Below the pieces are notes generated by a model that saw only the letters and a program-made list of their open reading frames with translations, was not told the DNA's origin and did no database searches. Shown piece by piece: positions 18,920 through 28,722 of a stretch of DNA of 64,000 bases. This DNA comes from Glaciimonas immobilis (lineage in GTDB: Bacteria; Pseudomonadota; Gammaproteobacteria; Burkholderiales; Burkholderiaceae_D): positions 248,001-312,000 of the forward strand of contig NZ_JAAOZT010000002.1 in assembly GCF_011947285.1 (NCBI RefSeq), in the 5' to 3' direction. Position 1 is the stretch's first letter; each line of letters opens with the position of its first letter. The translations under genes and the position numbers were made by a program.

Positions 18920-19255
18920 ATGGTTGGTGCAAAATTACGTGGTCTGCTAGCTGTGAGCTTGTTGTGCGCCGCAAACGTTTCTTTTGGAGCGGATCTGCCC
19001 ACATTCAAGTTGGAGATGAAGGACGGCGTATTAAATCCAGTCCGCCTTGAGGTGCCTAGCGGTGTAAAAATCAAAATCGAAATTAAGAATACCGGCACGT
19101 CTGCGGTCGAGTTTGAGAGTGTGCAGTTGCGTAAAGAAAAAGTTCTTGCACCGGGCGCGCAGTCCTTTATCGTCATCGCACCGTTATCACCCGGAGAATA
19201 TAAGTTTTTTGATGATTTTCACTTGAGTGCTAAAGGCATTATCGTTGCAAAATAG
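18920..19255 (+). CDS. ftrB: Cupredoxin-like periplasmic protein FtrB
   Basis: Probable partner of FtrA in ferrous iron oxidation before FtrC. It is 111 residues with a signal peptide (LLAVSLLCAANVSFGA) and a cupredoxin_1 domain (PVRLEVPSGVKIKIEIKNTG and a late PGEYKFFDDFH). The start at 18920 is set by AGGAG eight bases upstream; an in-frame ATG at 18872 has none. The classical cupredoxin Cys ligand is absent, as in other FtrB/EfeO-type cupredoxins, so any copper site is of another kind. Confidence 0.88.
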   Translation: MVGAKLRGLLAVSLLCAANVSFGADLPTFKLEMKDGVLNPVRLEVPSGVKIKIEIKNTGTSAVEFESVQLRKEKVLAPGAQSFIVIAPLSPGEYKFFDDFHLSAKGIIVAK

Positions 19256-19546
19256 CAATGCCTCGTGTAATTCCATGCATTGCTTGTTTAATGGTTCGGT
19301 GAGGTTAGCGGTACATTGGCATTTGACGCGTCGGTAAGAACTAATGCTGTGGTGATACGGTCGCGTTGATGGCACAGAATTTATACCGCACCATATATAC
19401 CGCACCATTGAATCGGCAGAATTTTCACTTATGTGCGTAACAGGCAAAAAAATGCGATGTCTGCATTGACTATGAAGACGTGAAAGCAAAAGAACCAACA
19501 TATACAGCGCCGCGGCGCTGATAACCAAGTGATGGAGAAATAAAAG
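19256..19546. other. Long ftrB-ftrC spacer with palindrome and direct repeat
   Basis: 291 bases separate ftrB from ftrC although the two are normally adjacent. It contains TATACCGCACCAT twice in tandem (19382 and 19396) and a perfect 16-base palindrome CAGCGCCGCGGCGCTG (19505-19520) shortly before the ftrC ribosome binding site. No coding frame is supported. An internal promoter or processing site is possible. Confidence 0.5.
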
Positions 19547-20386
19547 ATGGGTCAGGTATTATTTATCGTCTGGAGAGAAAGCGTTGAGGCGTTGCTGGTG
19601 GTCGGCATTTTGCATGCGTGGCTTTCGAACGGTGGTGCAGCAACGCGTCGCGGACTGCCTTATTTATGGGCGGGCGTCGGCCTCGGCGTTATCGCTGCAT
19701 GCGGCTTGGGGGCTGCTTTATTAGGTTTTAGCGAAATTCTTTCCGGTGATGCGCAGGATTACTACCAGATCGCGATGGTTCTTTTGGCCGCCGCATTGAT
19801 TGTGCAAATGGTGTATTGGATGCGCAAGAATGGCCGTACCATGAAGCGCGACATGGAAAGTTCGCTAAAAACGAATTTGAAGACTGCTAACTGGTGGGGC
19901 GTCCTGGCGTTGGCAGCATTGGCGATTGCACGTGAAGGTAGTGAGACGGTCCTCTTTCTCTATGGCCTGAATTCTGGGGAGGCCATAAGTACGCAAACCT
20001 TGCTCATAGGCTCGCTGATCGGTTTCGGTTTAGCCGTGCTGACCTTCTATCTCTTGCAATTAGGCGGCAAAATATTTTCATGGCGTCGTTTCTTTCAAGT
20101 GACCGAAATCATGTTGCTGTTACTTGCAGCAGGGTTGTTAATGTCAGGGCTGGATCATCTAATTTCTCTGGATATTATCCCTGCCTTGGTTGACCCAATG
20201 TGGAATACCGCATGGCTACTCGACGATAGCGCAACCTTTGGCAATTTAGTCAGCGTATTGACCGGTTATCGCGCTCACCCGGCATTGATGAGTTTACTGG
20301 TCTACATAGGATATTGGGTGTTGGTGTCGGTGTTTTTAAAGCGGACCACCCCAAAAAATATCACAGCGGCTAAACTGGCAACCTAA
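19547..20386 (+). CDS. ftrC: FTR1-family iron permease FtrC
   Basis: Inner-membrane high-affinity iron permease. The 279-residue protein has about seven membrane helices. Both FTR1 REXXE iron-passage motifs are present: RESVE near residue 9 and REGSE near residue 129. The GGAG ribosome binding site is close to the ATG. It is followed four bases later by ftrD. Confidence 0.95.
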   Translation: MGQVLFIVWRESVEALLVVGILHAWLSNGGAATRRGLPYLWAGVGLGVIAACGLGAALLGFSEILSGDAQDYYQIAMVLLAAALIVQMVYWMRKNGRTMKRDMESSLKTNLKTANWWGVLALAALAIAREGSETVLFLYGLNSGEAISTQTLLIGSLIGFGLAVLTFYLLQLGGKIFSWRRFFQVTEIMLLLLAAGLLMSGLDHLISLDIIPALVDPMWNTAWLLDDSATFGNLVSVLTGYRAHPALMSLLVYIGYWVLVSVFLKRTTPKNITAAKLAT

Positions 20387-20390
20387 ACGC

Positions 20391-21800
20391 ATGAATACCT
20401 GCTCTGCATCAACAGTATCACCGACCTCGTCAACGCGTTTGGCGCGTGTCGGAGAATGGATGCGCCTTAACGCGCCCCTAATTCGAGGCATTCAGTGGGG
20501 CGTTGTTCTCATTTACGGATTGTTGATTCTTGTACCGATCTTTTTGCCGCTACCGGATGAAACTGCCCATATCTGGTCAAATCTCACTTTGATTGCGCAA
20601 TTTGCGTTCTGGGGTCTTTGGTGGCCGTTCGTACTAATCAGCATGGTGTTTATGGGACGGGTGTGGTGCGGCGTATTGTGTCCCGAGGGCGCATTGACTG
20701 AATTTGCCAGCAAACGTGGCCTTTTCAAACCTATACCGCGATGGATGCGGTGGGGCGGCTGGCCTTTTGTCGCTTTTGCGCTCACGACAGTCTACGGACA
20801 AATGATCAGTGTTTATCAATATCCCAAAGCCGTCCTGCTTGTCTTGGGCGGTTCCACTATCGGTGCCATTATTGTCGGTTATCTATATGGCCGTGAAAAG
20901 CGCGTCTGGTGTAAATATCTTTGTCCGGTCAACGGCGTATTTGGATTGTTAGCAAAATTGGCACCTTTTCATTACAAGGTGAATGAAGAGGCATGGCGTG
21001 CTTCCTATAATACCCATGGCAAAAAGACGATCGCGATAAATTGCGCGCCGTTAGTGCCGTTACGTGCAATGACTGGCGCGGCAGATTGTCACATGTGCGG
21101 GCGTTGTAGTAATCACCGCGATGCGGTGACGCTGACATGGCGTCCTCCAACCGTTGAAATAGTGTCCCTTGGCGCTAAGCAAAATAGCGTATGGGAAAGT
21201 GCTTTAGCTTTGTATGGATTGATGGGAATCGCAATTGGTGCATTTCACTGGTCGGCGAGTCCATGGTTCATCGTGATCAAGCAAGCGACAGCGACGTGGT
21301 TGATTGACAATGACATTATGTGGCCATTTGCTACCAACGCGCCGTGGTGGGTATTTACTAACTATCCTGCGCAAAATGATGTGTTTAGCTGGCTGGACGG
21401 CAGTCTGGTAGTTAGCTATATTTTGACGACCGGCTTGGTAATGGGCACTGTGTTGTCCGTACTGTTCGCTTTTAGTACATGGTTATTGGGCGGATGGGAT
21501 CGTAGTCGCTTTAATCACTTGGTGCAGTCAACTATTCCATTGGCAGGTTGCGGCGTCTTTGTGGGGTTATCGGCCACCACAGTGACGCTATTGCGGGGCG
21601 AACATATTCCGGTTTTTTGGGCAAATGACTTGCGTGCGATTTTGTTGATTGCGACGACGCTGTGGAGCGCCTGGCTGGCGTGGCGTGTTACCGGTCGCTA
21701 TATAACAGCGCCCGGCCGACGCTTGCTCGGTATGGCGCCGATAATAGCCGCCCTCGGGTGCGTGAATTTTGCGTGGTTGCTGATGTTTTGGATATGGTGA
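20391..21800 (+). CDS. ftrD: Membrane ferredoxin-type protein FtrD
   Basis: Polytopic membrane iron-sulfur protein of the FtrABCD system, thought to accept electrons from iron oxidation. It is 469 residues. Cysteine motifs VWCGVLCPEGAL and VWCKYLCPVNG resemble NapH/NosR-type proteins, and CHMCGRC is a shorter cluster site near residue 226. Multiple membrane helices flank them. The operon ends with the terminator at 21968. Confidence 0.9.
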   Translation: MNTCSASTVSPTSSTRLARVGEWMRLNAPLIRGIQWGVVLIYGLLILVPIFLPLPDETAHIWSNLTLIAQFAFWGLWWPFVLISMVFMGRVWCGVLCPEGALTEFASKRGLFKPIPRWMRWGGWPFVAFALTTVYGQMISVYQYPKAVLLVLGGSTIGAIIVGYLYGREKRVWCKYLCPVNGVFGLLAKLAPFHYKVNEEAWRASYNTHGKKTIAINCAPLVPLRAMTGAADCHMCGRCSNHRDAVTLTWRPPTVEIVSLGAKQNSVWESALALYGLMGIAIGAFHWSASPWFIVIKQATATWLIDNDIMWPFATNAPWWVFTNYPAQNDVFSWLDGSLVVSYILTTGLVMGTVLSVLFAFSTWLLGGWDRSRFNHLVQSTIPLAGCGVFVGLSATTVTLLRGEHIPVFWANDLRAILLIATTLWSAWLAWRVTGRYITAPGRRLLGMAPIIAALGCVNFAWLLMFWIW

Positions 21801-22244
21801 TATTGCGTAAGGTATTTTCGCGAAGTCCTTAGCAGTCTGTAGCAACATTTTATGCCGTGCATCGCTGGCAATAGGCTTACGTAACAGGGAAGGTATGCTT
21901 TATATTCAGAGCGCAAATTCAAAAGTAAGTGTTGCGCCCCCATGACCCTACAATGAATTCGATTTCGATGGCACCTCTGCGGTGCCATTTTTTTTTGCCG
22001 GAGTTGAAGATTAACGAACGTGCCGCCGCAAATTTAACCGGAAGTACGTGTCTAATCTGCAAGTCTGGTGCGGGCAGGGTAGAATATGTTTCTTAAGTTG
22101 AGGTAAAGACGCATCATTATCCTGAATAATCGCGTACTCGCGTCATGTAAGTTTCCGAAGAAAACAGCATAAGGGTGCTACTCCGTCGTTCGAAGTAAAC
22201 ACCTATGCCTCTTTTAAACGCTTTAATCACTCCTATACCCCATC
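21801..22244. other. Intergenic region after ftrD
   Basis: No gene is supported. Apart from the ftr terminator at 21968, I see only the presumed promoter region of the following SBF-like gene, without a strong match to a consensus promoter. Confidence 0.4.
21968..21996 (+). terminator. Terminator of ftrABCD
   Basis: ATGGCACC (21968-21975) pairs with GGTGCCAT (21981-21988) around a five-base loop and is followed by a run of nine T residues. It ends the ftr operon about 170 bases after ftrD. Confidence 0.92.
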
Positions 22245-23255
22245 ATGGTTCGTCCCCGGTTTCTGCCAGATAATTTCACCCTCATGCTCGTTACGACCGT
22301 GATTCTTGCGAGTTTTTTACCTGCTAAGGGCGAGGTCGCCCACGGTTTCAATTTGTTGACGACCTTTGCAATTGGCTTATTATTTTTCCTTCACGGTGCA
22401 AAATTATCGCGTGAGGCGGCAATTGAAGGTGCGATGCATTGGCGTCTGCATTTGACCGTGTTGACCTTTAGTTTTGTTCTGTTTCCTGTATTGGGCTTGA
22501 TATTCAAGCCCGTTTTTTTGCCATTGGTGACGCCTGATTTGTACTTGGGGATTTTGTTTTTATGTACGTTACCGTCAACGGTGCAATCATCGATTGCGTT
22601 CACCTCGGTTGCTCGCGGTAACGTCCCGGCAGCGGTATGTAGCGCTTCGGCCTCTAATCTTATAGGGATATTTCTGACACCCGTATTAGTCGGTTTAATC
22701 GTGGTTGCGCACGGGCAGGGGCATGGTTCATTTGACTCGATCATGAACATCGTCTATCAATTATTACTACCATTTATCGCCGGACAGATCGCACGACGCT
22801 GGATTGGTACTTGGGTTGATAAGCATAAAGCGCTGTTGAAATTCGTTGATCAGGGATCGATTCTGCTGGTCGTTTACACCGCATTTAGCGAAGCTGTAGT
22901 GCAGGGGTTATGGTCGCAGTTGCCAGCTGTGTCTTTGCTCGGGTTAGTGGTCGTTTTGTCCGCGCTTCTGTTTGCCATGCTTGCGATAGCGACATTTACC
23001 AGTCGACGATTAGGCTTCAATAAAGAAGATGAAATCACTATCGTATTTTGCGGCTCGAAGAAAAGCCTCGCAAGTGGCATTCCAATGGCGAACGTCCTCT
23101 TCACCAGCCATACGGTAGGGATGGTGGTATTGCCGTTGATGTTATTTCACCAGATACAGCTAATGGTCTGTGCCGTTTTAGCGAAGCGCTATGCCGAACG
23201 GTCGCGTGTTCTCGCACCTCCAATCGTTGTGGGGAGTGACTCAAACTCGGCTTGA
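22245..23255 (+). CDS. SBF-like (YfeH-type) membrane transporter
   Basis: A 336-residue protein with about ten membrane helices of the bile acid:sodium symporter-like (BART) superfamily, closest in character to YfeH/SBF_like proteins: an N-terminal FFLHGAKLSREA block, LPSTVQSSIAFTSVARGN in the middle and FCGSKKSLASGIPMA near the end. The substrate is not known from sequence. It is convergent with an aldo-keto reductase and ends near a bidirectional terminator. Confidence 0.88.
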   Translation: MVRPRFLPDNFTLMLVTTVILASFLPAKGEVAHGFNLLTTFAIGLLFFLHGAKLSREAAIEGAMHWRLHLTVLTFSFVLFPVLGLIFKPVFLPLVTPDLYLGILFLCTLPSTVQSSIAFTSVARGNVPAAVCSASASNLIGIFLTPVLVGLIVVAHGQGHGSFDSIMNIVYQLLLPFIAGQIARRWIGTWVDKHKALLKFVDQGSILLVVYTAFSEAVVQGLWSQLPAVSLLGLVVVLSALLFAMLAIATFTSRRLGFNKEDEITIVFCGSKKSLASGIPMANVLFTSHTVGMVVLPLMLFHQIQLMVCAVLAKRYAERSRVLAPPIVVGSDSNSA

Positions 23256-23347
23256 TGTCAGTGTTGGCGACCGTCTGCGCTGAGACGATATCCGTAATAG
23301 TAAGCGTGTCATCACTATCACTCAGGGACCGAGCGAGAATAAGAGTA

Positions 23348-23378
23348 AAAAATAGGACAAGTAATTTGTCCTATTTTT
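23348..23378. terminator. Bidirectional terminator
   Basis: AAAAATAGGACAA (23348-23360) and TTGTCCTATTTTT (23366-23378) form a perfect 13-base stem with A and T tracts at the ends. It lies between two convergent genes and can serve both. Confidence 0.9.
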
Positions 23379-23455
23379 CGCAAGTTCTTTGTATCCCTAA
23401 GTACCAATAACTACACTTTCTGCTGAACGCTATTAACTCTATTTGCTAGTTTGCA

Positions 23456-24505
23456 TTAAGGTGCAGGGTTCGGCTGACGGGTATGAATCAATTCAATCTC
23501 ATGTAATATCTCGTCGCTCAACGTCACTTTGACACTATCCAGATTGCTCTGCAATTGCGCTAGGGTGGTGGCACCTATGATATTGCTGGTCACAAAACCG
23601 CGGCTGGTCACGAAAGCCAAAGCCATTTGCGCGGGATCCAAACCATGTTTTTTTGCAAGGGCAACATAATCCCCGACGACGCGTTCGGCCTGTGGATTGG
23701 TGTATCGGCTGAATCGTTCAAACAGGGTTAAACGTCCGCCAGCTGGACGTGCGCCGTTAAGATATTTGCCCGATAAAACACCAAATGCCAAGGGTGAATA
23801 AGCGAGCAAGCCAACCTGCTCACGATAGGCAAATTCGGAATGGCCAATTTCAAAAGTGCGATTTAGCAAACTATAAGGATTCTGGATAGTCACGATGCGC
23901 GGCAAATCGAATTTTTCAGCGGCACGGAGAAATTGCGCGATGCCCCAAGGCGTCTCGTTTGAAATACCGATGTGACGTATTTTTCCTGCCTTGATGAACT
24001 CTGCCAGTATGGTCAGGGTTTCTTCGATAGGCACCGTATCCTCATCTGGTATATGGGTGTAATTTAGGTTGCCGAAACAGTTGACGCTACGATCCGGCCA
24101 GTGTAACTGGTATAAATCCACATAATCCGTTTGTAGCCTTTCCAGACTGCCATTTAATGCGTCGGTCAGGCCTTTGCGATCAAAATTATTAATGCCTCCA
24201 CGGATATGCCGCGGATTGTGAGGTTTGCGCGCCGGACCCGTTGCCTTGGTTGCAATCAATACCTGATCGCGCTTGCCGGAACTTTTAAGCCAGCTGCCCA
24301 GATATTGCTCGGTGGAGCCTTGCGTTTCGGGGCGGGGTGGCACAGGATACATCTCAGCGACGTCTATGAAATTAACGCCATGTGCCAGCGCCATATCGAT
24401 CTGCGAATGCGCCTCTGCTTCGGTGTTTTGCTCTCCCCATGTCATCGTGCCAAGTGTGATCTGACTTACCTTGAGATGGCTGTGACCGAGTTCGCGATAT
24501 TGCAT
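23456..24505 (-). CDS. tas: Aldo-keto reductase (Tas-like)
   Basis: NADP(H)-dependent oxidoreductase of the AKR superfamily, 349 residues and TIM-barrel. Recognisable are LGTMTWGEQNTEAEAH, FIDVAEMYPVP (catalytic Asp and Tyr), the catalytic Lys in IATKATGP, and YQLHWPDR with the catalytic His. The family is Tas-like with an unknown physiological substrate. I chose the ATG at 24505, which has an AAAGGAA ribosome binding site; the frame opens 30 bases earlier without one. Confidence 0.92.
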   Translation of the reverse strand: MQYRELGHSHLKVSQITLGTMTWGEQNTEAEAHSQIDMALAHGVNFIDVAEMYPVPPRPETQGSTEQYLGSWLKSSGKRDQVLIATKATGPARKPHNPRHIRGGINNFDRKGLTDALNGSLERLQTDYVDLYQLHWPDRSVNCFGNLNYTHIPDEDTVPIEETLTILAEFIKAGKIRHIGISNETPWGIAQFLRAAEKFDLPRIVTIQNPYSLLNRTFEIGHSEFAYREQVGLLAYSPLAFGVLSGKYLNGARPAGGRLTLFERFSRYTNPQAERVVGDYVALAKKHGLDPAQMALAFVTSRGFVTSNIIGATTLAQLQSNLDSVKVTLSDEILHEIELIHTRQPNPAP

Positions 24506-24757
24506 TGTGTGGTTCCTTTGGTCGCGACGGCACATGCGTTAAGGCGTATGCCGGTCGTGTCTATAAGCTGTTATTGGTGGCGTTAAATTATAGCGGTATC
24601 CAGTGATCGCTGCAGGTAGCCTTAATTCTGCGAAGCGCATCAGCAGTGCATTTTCTGTGTTAACCTTTACCTAAAGCATCACCTGGGTTGTCGGGGGCGA
24701 CGCATAAATTAGTCGCATCATAAGCGGCCTTTTATACGCGGCCTTTTTTGCGTTTGA

Positions 24758-26044
24758 TTAAGGCACCGCTTCTGCGACTGTGGCAGGCTTGCCAGGCATG
24801 GCGGGCGAGCTAGTGAGCCGATCGACCTTAAACAGTTCGGGAAATAACCTGATCCATAGTGCGACCACGACAAGGGTTCCGATTCCGCCGAACAACACTG
24901 CGGGGACCGGTCCTACCCACGCCGCAGTTATGCCGGATTCGAACTCACCTAATTGATTCGATGTACCAATGAAGACAGAATTGACGGCACTGACGCGACC
25001 TCGCATGGCATCTGGAGTTTCTAACTGTACAAACGAAGAGCGTACAACAACGCTGATCATGTCGGACGCACCCAGCACCGCCAACGCAATCAGGGATATG
25101 GTCATGGATCGGGATAGCGCAAATACGACGGTGGCCACGCCAAAAATCGCCACCGCGATGAACATGCTGCGACCAACGCGTTTGGTTAAGGGGCGACGCG
25201 TGAGATAAAGTCCCACTGATAATGCGCCCAATGCAGGCGCGGAGCGTAACAGGCCTAGCCCCAGAGGACCGGTTGCAAGTATGTCATGCGCAAATATGGG
25301 TAACAGCGCGGTCGCCCCGCCGAGTAGCACGGCGAATAAATCCAGCGAGATGGCACCGAGCACGGCAGGTCGGCTCCTGATAAACGCTATACCGGCAAAT
25401 AGTGATGTTAACGTGGCTGGCTCCCGTTTGGGCAAAACGGTTTCTATTCGAATACGGCTCACAAGCACGCTGGCAAGAAGGAGCAAAGCGCTACTGATCG
25501 CATAGACGGCGCTTGCGCCAATGGCGTATATAAATCCCCCGAGTGCGGGGCCGATAATCACGGCAGTTTGTGTAGCCGACGCTGCCCAAGCGACGGCACG
25601 AGGCAGCAGCCTTGGCGGCACTAATCCTGGTACCAGCGCTTGCATGGTCGGCGATTCAAACGCGCGCGTGGCTCCGATAATGAAAACAATGATCAGGATC
25701 GCATCCTTGGTCAGCCACCCCTGAACACTGCCGATAGCCAGCGCAGCAGCGGCAACGCCCTCGATAAACAAACAGATACGCGCAATGGTACGGCGATCAT
25801 AGCGGTCAGCGACATGGCCGACGACCAACGCTAGAAATAGCGCGGGAAGAAACTGCACCAGTCCAACTATACCGAGATCAAAAGCGCTTCCCGTCATTTG
25901 ATAGACCTGCCACCCGACTGCCACGATTTGCATCTGGTTTGCCACAGTAGAGGCCACCCGCGCACGCCAAAATAATGAAAACGGCAGATGGCTTAATACT
26001 GAATCAGAGTCAGGGGAAGGGCACGTCTCGGTATTGGCTGACAT
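24758..26044 (-). CDS. MFS transporter (EntS-like exporter)
   Basis: A 428-residue major facilitator with about twelve helices. The loop after helix two has the MFS signature GHVADRYDRR. The opening FSLFWRARVASTVANQMQIVAVGWQVY resembles the MFS_3 (EntS-like) group that exports siderophores and other small molecules. The substrate is not determined. It ends 250 bases before the aldo-keto reductase start on the same strand. Confidence 0.9.
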   Translation of the reverse strand: MSANTETCPSPDSDSVLSHLPFSLFWRARVASTVANQMQIVAVGWQVYQMTGSAFDLGIVGLVQFLPALFLALVVGHVADRYDRRTIARICLFIEGVAAAALAIGSVQGWLTKDAILIIVFIIGATRAFESPTMQALVPGLVPPRLLPRAVAWAASATQTAVIIGPALGGFIYAIGASAVYAISSALLLLASVLVSRIRIETVLPKREPATLTSLFAGIAFIRSRPAVLGAISLDLFAVLLGGATALLPIFAHDILATGPLGLGLLRSAPALGALSVGLYLTRRPLTKRVGRSMFIAVAIFGVATVVFALSRSMTISLIALAVLGASDMISVVVRSSFVQLETPDAMRGRVSAVNSVFIGTSNQLGEFESGITAAWVGPVPAVLFGGIGTLVVVALWIRLFPELFKVDRLTSSPAMPGKPATVAEAVP

Positions 26045-26730
26045 TGGCAGGTAAGAATAAATGTAAAAAAATCAGGGACGAAAGATCGAGAGTTAAATTT
26101 TGTGCGTCGGGGTGGCATGTTCTGCCCCATTTTTCATTTTTCGGATACCGCGCTTATTTAAGTCTTTATTTCAAAGGGGAAAAGTGCGTTGATTATATTA
26201 CTGTAATGGAAATTAATTATTAAAAAAGACAATATCGATTTTGGGCTCAAAGCGTTACTTCCCTGCGAAAAGCAGGGTTAAAGACCTGCGACTATGCGGA
26301 AGACCTGCACGATAAAAAATATTTAGGAGAATTACAGTCCCGTTACAGTCGCGCCGCATGCCGAAAAGCAACATTCCGATAGGGTGAGGGCGATGAAAGA
26401 GTGCGTAAGAGCGGAAAAGTGCCACAAAGAAACCTTACGGATGTTTTTTTTATCATGTTTTTAAAGATAATAATTGCATCATTTCACGTTTATCAGTTAT
26501 AAAGATGGTAGAGCAAGAGGTCAACGGAATAACAGGAAACTCCCTTGCGCGATTTCTAGACATGATTGTTTGAAGAATACATTTATTTTTTTGTATTTTT
26601 TAAGAATTATCCGGTATAATGCGGAATCGTTTAGGATTCGAGCTAGTGGTGCAGTATTGGTCTGTCATTCCTTTCTTGCTTTAAACGATCTAACGGGCGC
26701 AAGCCCAACTTAACTGAAATAGGAAATGTA
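26045..26730. other. AT-rich intergenic region before cold-shock gene
   Basis: No gene is supported over 686 bases; the small frames at 25975-26223 and 26474-26713 lack ribosome binding sites and family features. The right part holds the promoter and leader of the cold-shock gene; the left part holds the MFS promoter. Confidence 0.5.
26591..26620 (+). promoter_or_regulatory. Promoter of cold-shock gene
   Basis: TTGTAT (26591-26596), an 18-base spacer and a perfect TATAAT (26615-26620). Transcription from about 26627 gives a leader of about 104 bases, typical of csp genes, including the small hairpin GGGC-GCAA-GCCC at about 26696. Confidence 0.75.
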
Positions 26731-26934
26731 ATGGCAACTGGTATTGTTAAATGGTTCAATGATTCAAAAGGTTTTGGTTTTATTACTCCTGATGAAGGCG
26801 GTGAAGATCTGTTCGCGCATTTCTCCGCAATCCAATCTAACGGCTTCAAGTCGTTGCAAGAAAACCAACGTGTTTCTTTCGAAGTTACAGCTGGCCCTAA
26901 GGGTAAGCAAGCTTCGAACATTCAGCCTATCTAA
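26731..26934 (+). CDS. cspA: Cold-shock protein (CspA family)
   Basis: A 67-residue single OB-fold RNA chaperone. RNP1 (KGFGFIT) and RNP2 (DLFAHF) motifs are intact. It melts RNA structure in cold or growth transitions. An AGGAAA ribosome binding site precedes the ATG. The long leader and strong terminator (26957) make a single-gene unit. Which csp paralogue it is cannot be decided from one copy. Confidence 0.96.
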   Translation: MATGIVKWFNDSKGFGFITPDEGGEDLFAHFSAIQSNGFKSLQENQRVSFEVTAGPKGKQASNIQPI

Positions 26935-26956
26935 TAGCTGAAGCAAGCGGTTTCTA

Positions 26957-26985
26957 AAAATCCCCGGTGCGCTGGGGATTTTTTT
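26957..26985 (+). terminator. Terminator of cold-shock gene
   Basis: AAAATCCCC (26957-26965) and GGGGATTTT (26974-26982) with further T residues, 23 bases after the stop codon. Confidence 0.92.
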
Positions 26986-27219
26986 CGTCCTGCTTTTTCT
27001 ATTGTTCCCTTCTCGTTCCTCTTTATCCTGCCTGACCGACAGGGCTTCAGTTGCTGCGCGTGCTCGCTGCAAGTTGTAAAGGTTTCTTCTTTTCCAGATG
27101 CGTTGCTTGCGGTGTTTTTGACCGGCTTTATTTTACATTGCTAGAACAGGCCATCGCCTCGTGCTCTGACAACACTTTTCAAAGAATATAAATAAAAATA
27201 TGCTCTTAGTAGAGGCGGC

Positions 27220-28065
27220 TTAAGCTGGATGTAGCATTGGGTAGGTAAAGAGAAAAAAATGTGTGGCATTCAGGCCGAAATGCGCCAGGATCGCAGCCTG
27301 AAAGCCGCCAAAGTGATATGCCACGCCATAACCGACGCCAGCCATGCTTGCCAGTACAATCCATTGCCAACCACCTCCTGCGTGCGCCATGCCGAATAAA
27401 ACGGCCCCTACACTGATCGCCAAAGCATTTTTATAGGGGCATCGTTTAAGTATGCGGCTTATTCCACCTTGTAAGTAGCCACGAAAAAAAGCTTCTTCAG
27501 CAAAAGAAACCAGCAAAAGATTGTTGAGCGCCCACACCCAGCTGACTGAAGGAAATTTAGGCGCCCACGCGACTAACCCCAGCGATACTGCCAGGGTCAT
27601 GCATGCTCCTGTCGCGATTAGCATGCAGCTTATGCCCGAGATGAGCGACACCCGCAGTTCGTGCAATGGTCGAATCCACGGAAAGAGCAGCACCAGCCAG
27701 AAACCGGCTAACGGTTTATCCAGGTTAAGGTACATGGTGAAGGGGGTCGCATCTGCCGTGATGTGTTCTGGGCCAAAAACCTTGGGGTTATGAAAACCTG
27801 GAAACCAATGAAAACCGAGCGCAAGGACGAGGACAATAAATAGGGCATGCCCGAAATATTTCCAAGGCCACTTGCGGTACGCCGATACAGCGCTGGCAGC
27901 TAAAATAAGCAAAATGATGGGGATAGTTGCCGCTAAGCTGAGTTGGCCGTTCGCCAGTGCGGCACTATAACCAAAAATGAGCAGCGCCAGACTTAACAAT
28001 CGAAAATTACAAAACGATGTCATGAAAGCGGCAAGAAAAATGGACGACCACTGTAATGCAAACAT
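27220..28065 (-). CDS. CPBP-family intramembrane metalloprotease
   Basis: A 281-residue polytopic membrane protein of the CAAX-protease/bacteriocin-processing (ABI) family. Motif 1 is AEEAFFRGYLQG (EExxxR), motif 2 FGMAHAG, and the last conserved motif is HFGLNATH. The substrate is unknown; relatives process peptides or act in bacteriocin self-immunity. The ATG at 28065 has GGAAAG upstream. It lies alone between the cold-shock gene and the liv operon. Confidence 0.88.
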   Translation of the reverse strand: MFALQWSSIFLAAFMTSFCNFRLLSLALLIFGYSAALANGQLSLAATIPIILLILAASAVSAYRKWPWKYFGHALFIVLVLALGFHWFPGFHNPKVFGPEHITADATPFTMYLNLDKPLAGFWLVLLFPWIRPLHELRVSLISGISCMLIATGACMTLAVSLGLVAWAPKFPSVSWVWALNNLLLVSFAEEAFFRGYLQGGISRILKRCPYKNALAISVGAVLFGMAHAGGGWQWIVLASMAGVGYGVAYHFGGFQAAILAHFGLNATHFFLFTYPMLHPA

Positions 28066-28722
28066 TACTTACTTTCCCATTAATAATTGATCCCGTGATC
28101 CTTATAGTTTGCCACAGGGAAAATAATAATGAAAATACCGTACCCTCAAATTGCGATGAAATTACGCCAGAAGTACCTGTAGAGCCCTAACTGACTTGAC
28201 TGCAATGATGTTTCGCCGCCCCATATATTGCATTCAGATTTTGCTATTTTTATACTTACTTTTCGCAAAATGTTTCTCGTAAACAAATTTCCATCTCGTT
28301 TTTAGCCTTCTCAGCAGGCATCAAAATGCTTGTGCCCGATTCCATCCGGATATCGAAAATTAATTTGAAACCGCATACATGAAAACACTTCATCAAAGTG
28401 ATGAAAAGGTTTAATCGCTTTGCTCCCGATTGTGCGGATAGTACGTAATATATATGTAATGATTTTAAAAATAACCAATTTGTAAGGAAGTTGTAAGGGT
28501 GGGCTGAAATGCTGCGTTGTCCGATATTTTTAGGTAATAAAACAAAAATGCAGATTTTGACAAAGTTGAATGCGGGAATGTGTTGATTTGAGAACCTCGG
28601 GCAGGCCCAAGCTAAATTTATACTAATAAAATCGGACTAACAAAGAATTGTCTCCATGCCGTGACAGTGACCAAAGTCAAGCGCGCAGGATGAACTTAAA
28701 TAATAGGAAAGAGGAAGAGACC
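28066..28722. other. Long AT-rich region upstream of liv operon
   Basis: No gene is supported over 657 bases. It must hold the CPBP and livJ promoters. No clear operator or riboswitch is visible to me. The livJ frame extends upstream to 28648 but without a ribosome binding site there. Confidence 0.4.

Noticed and set aside
26474-26713. 79-residue frame before the cold-shock gene
   Set aside because: It runs through the cold-shock promoter and leader and has no ribosome binding site.
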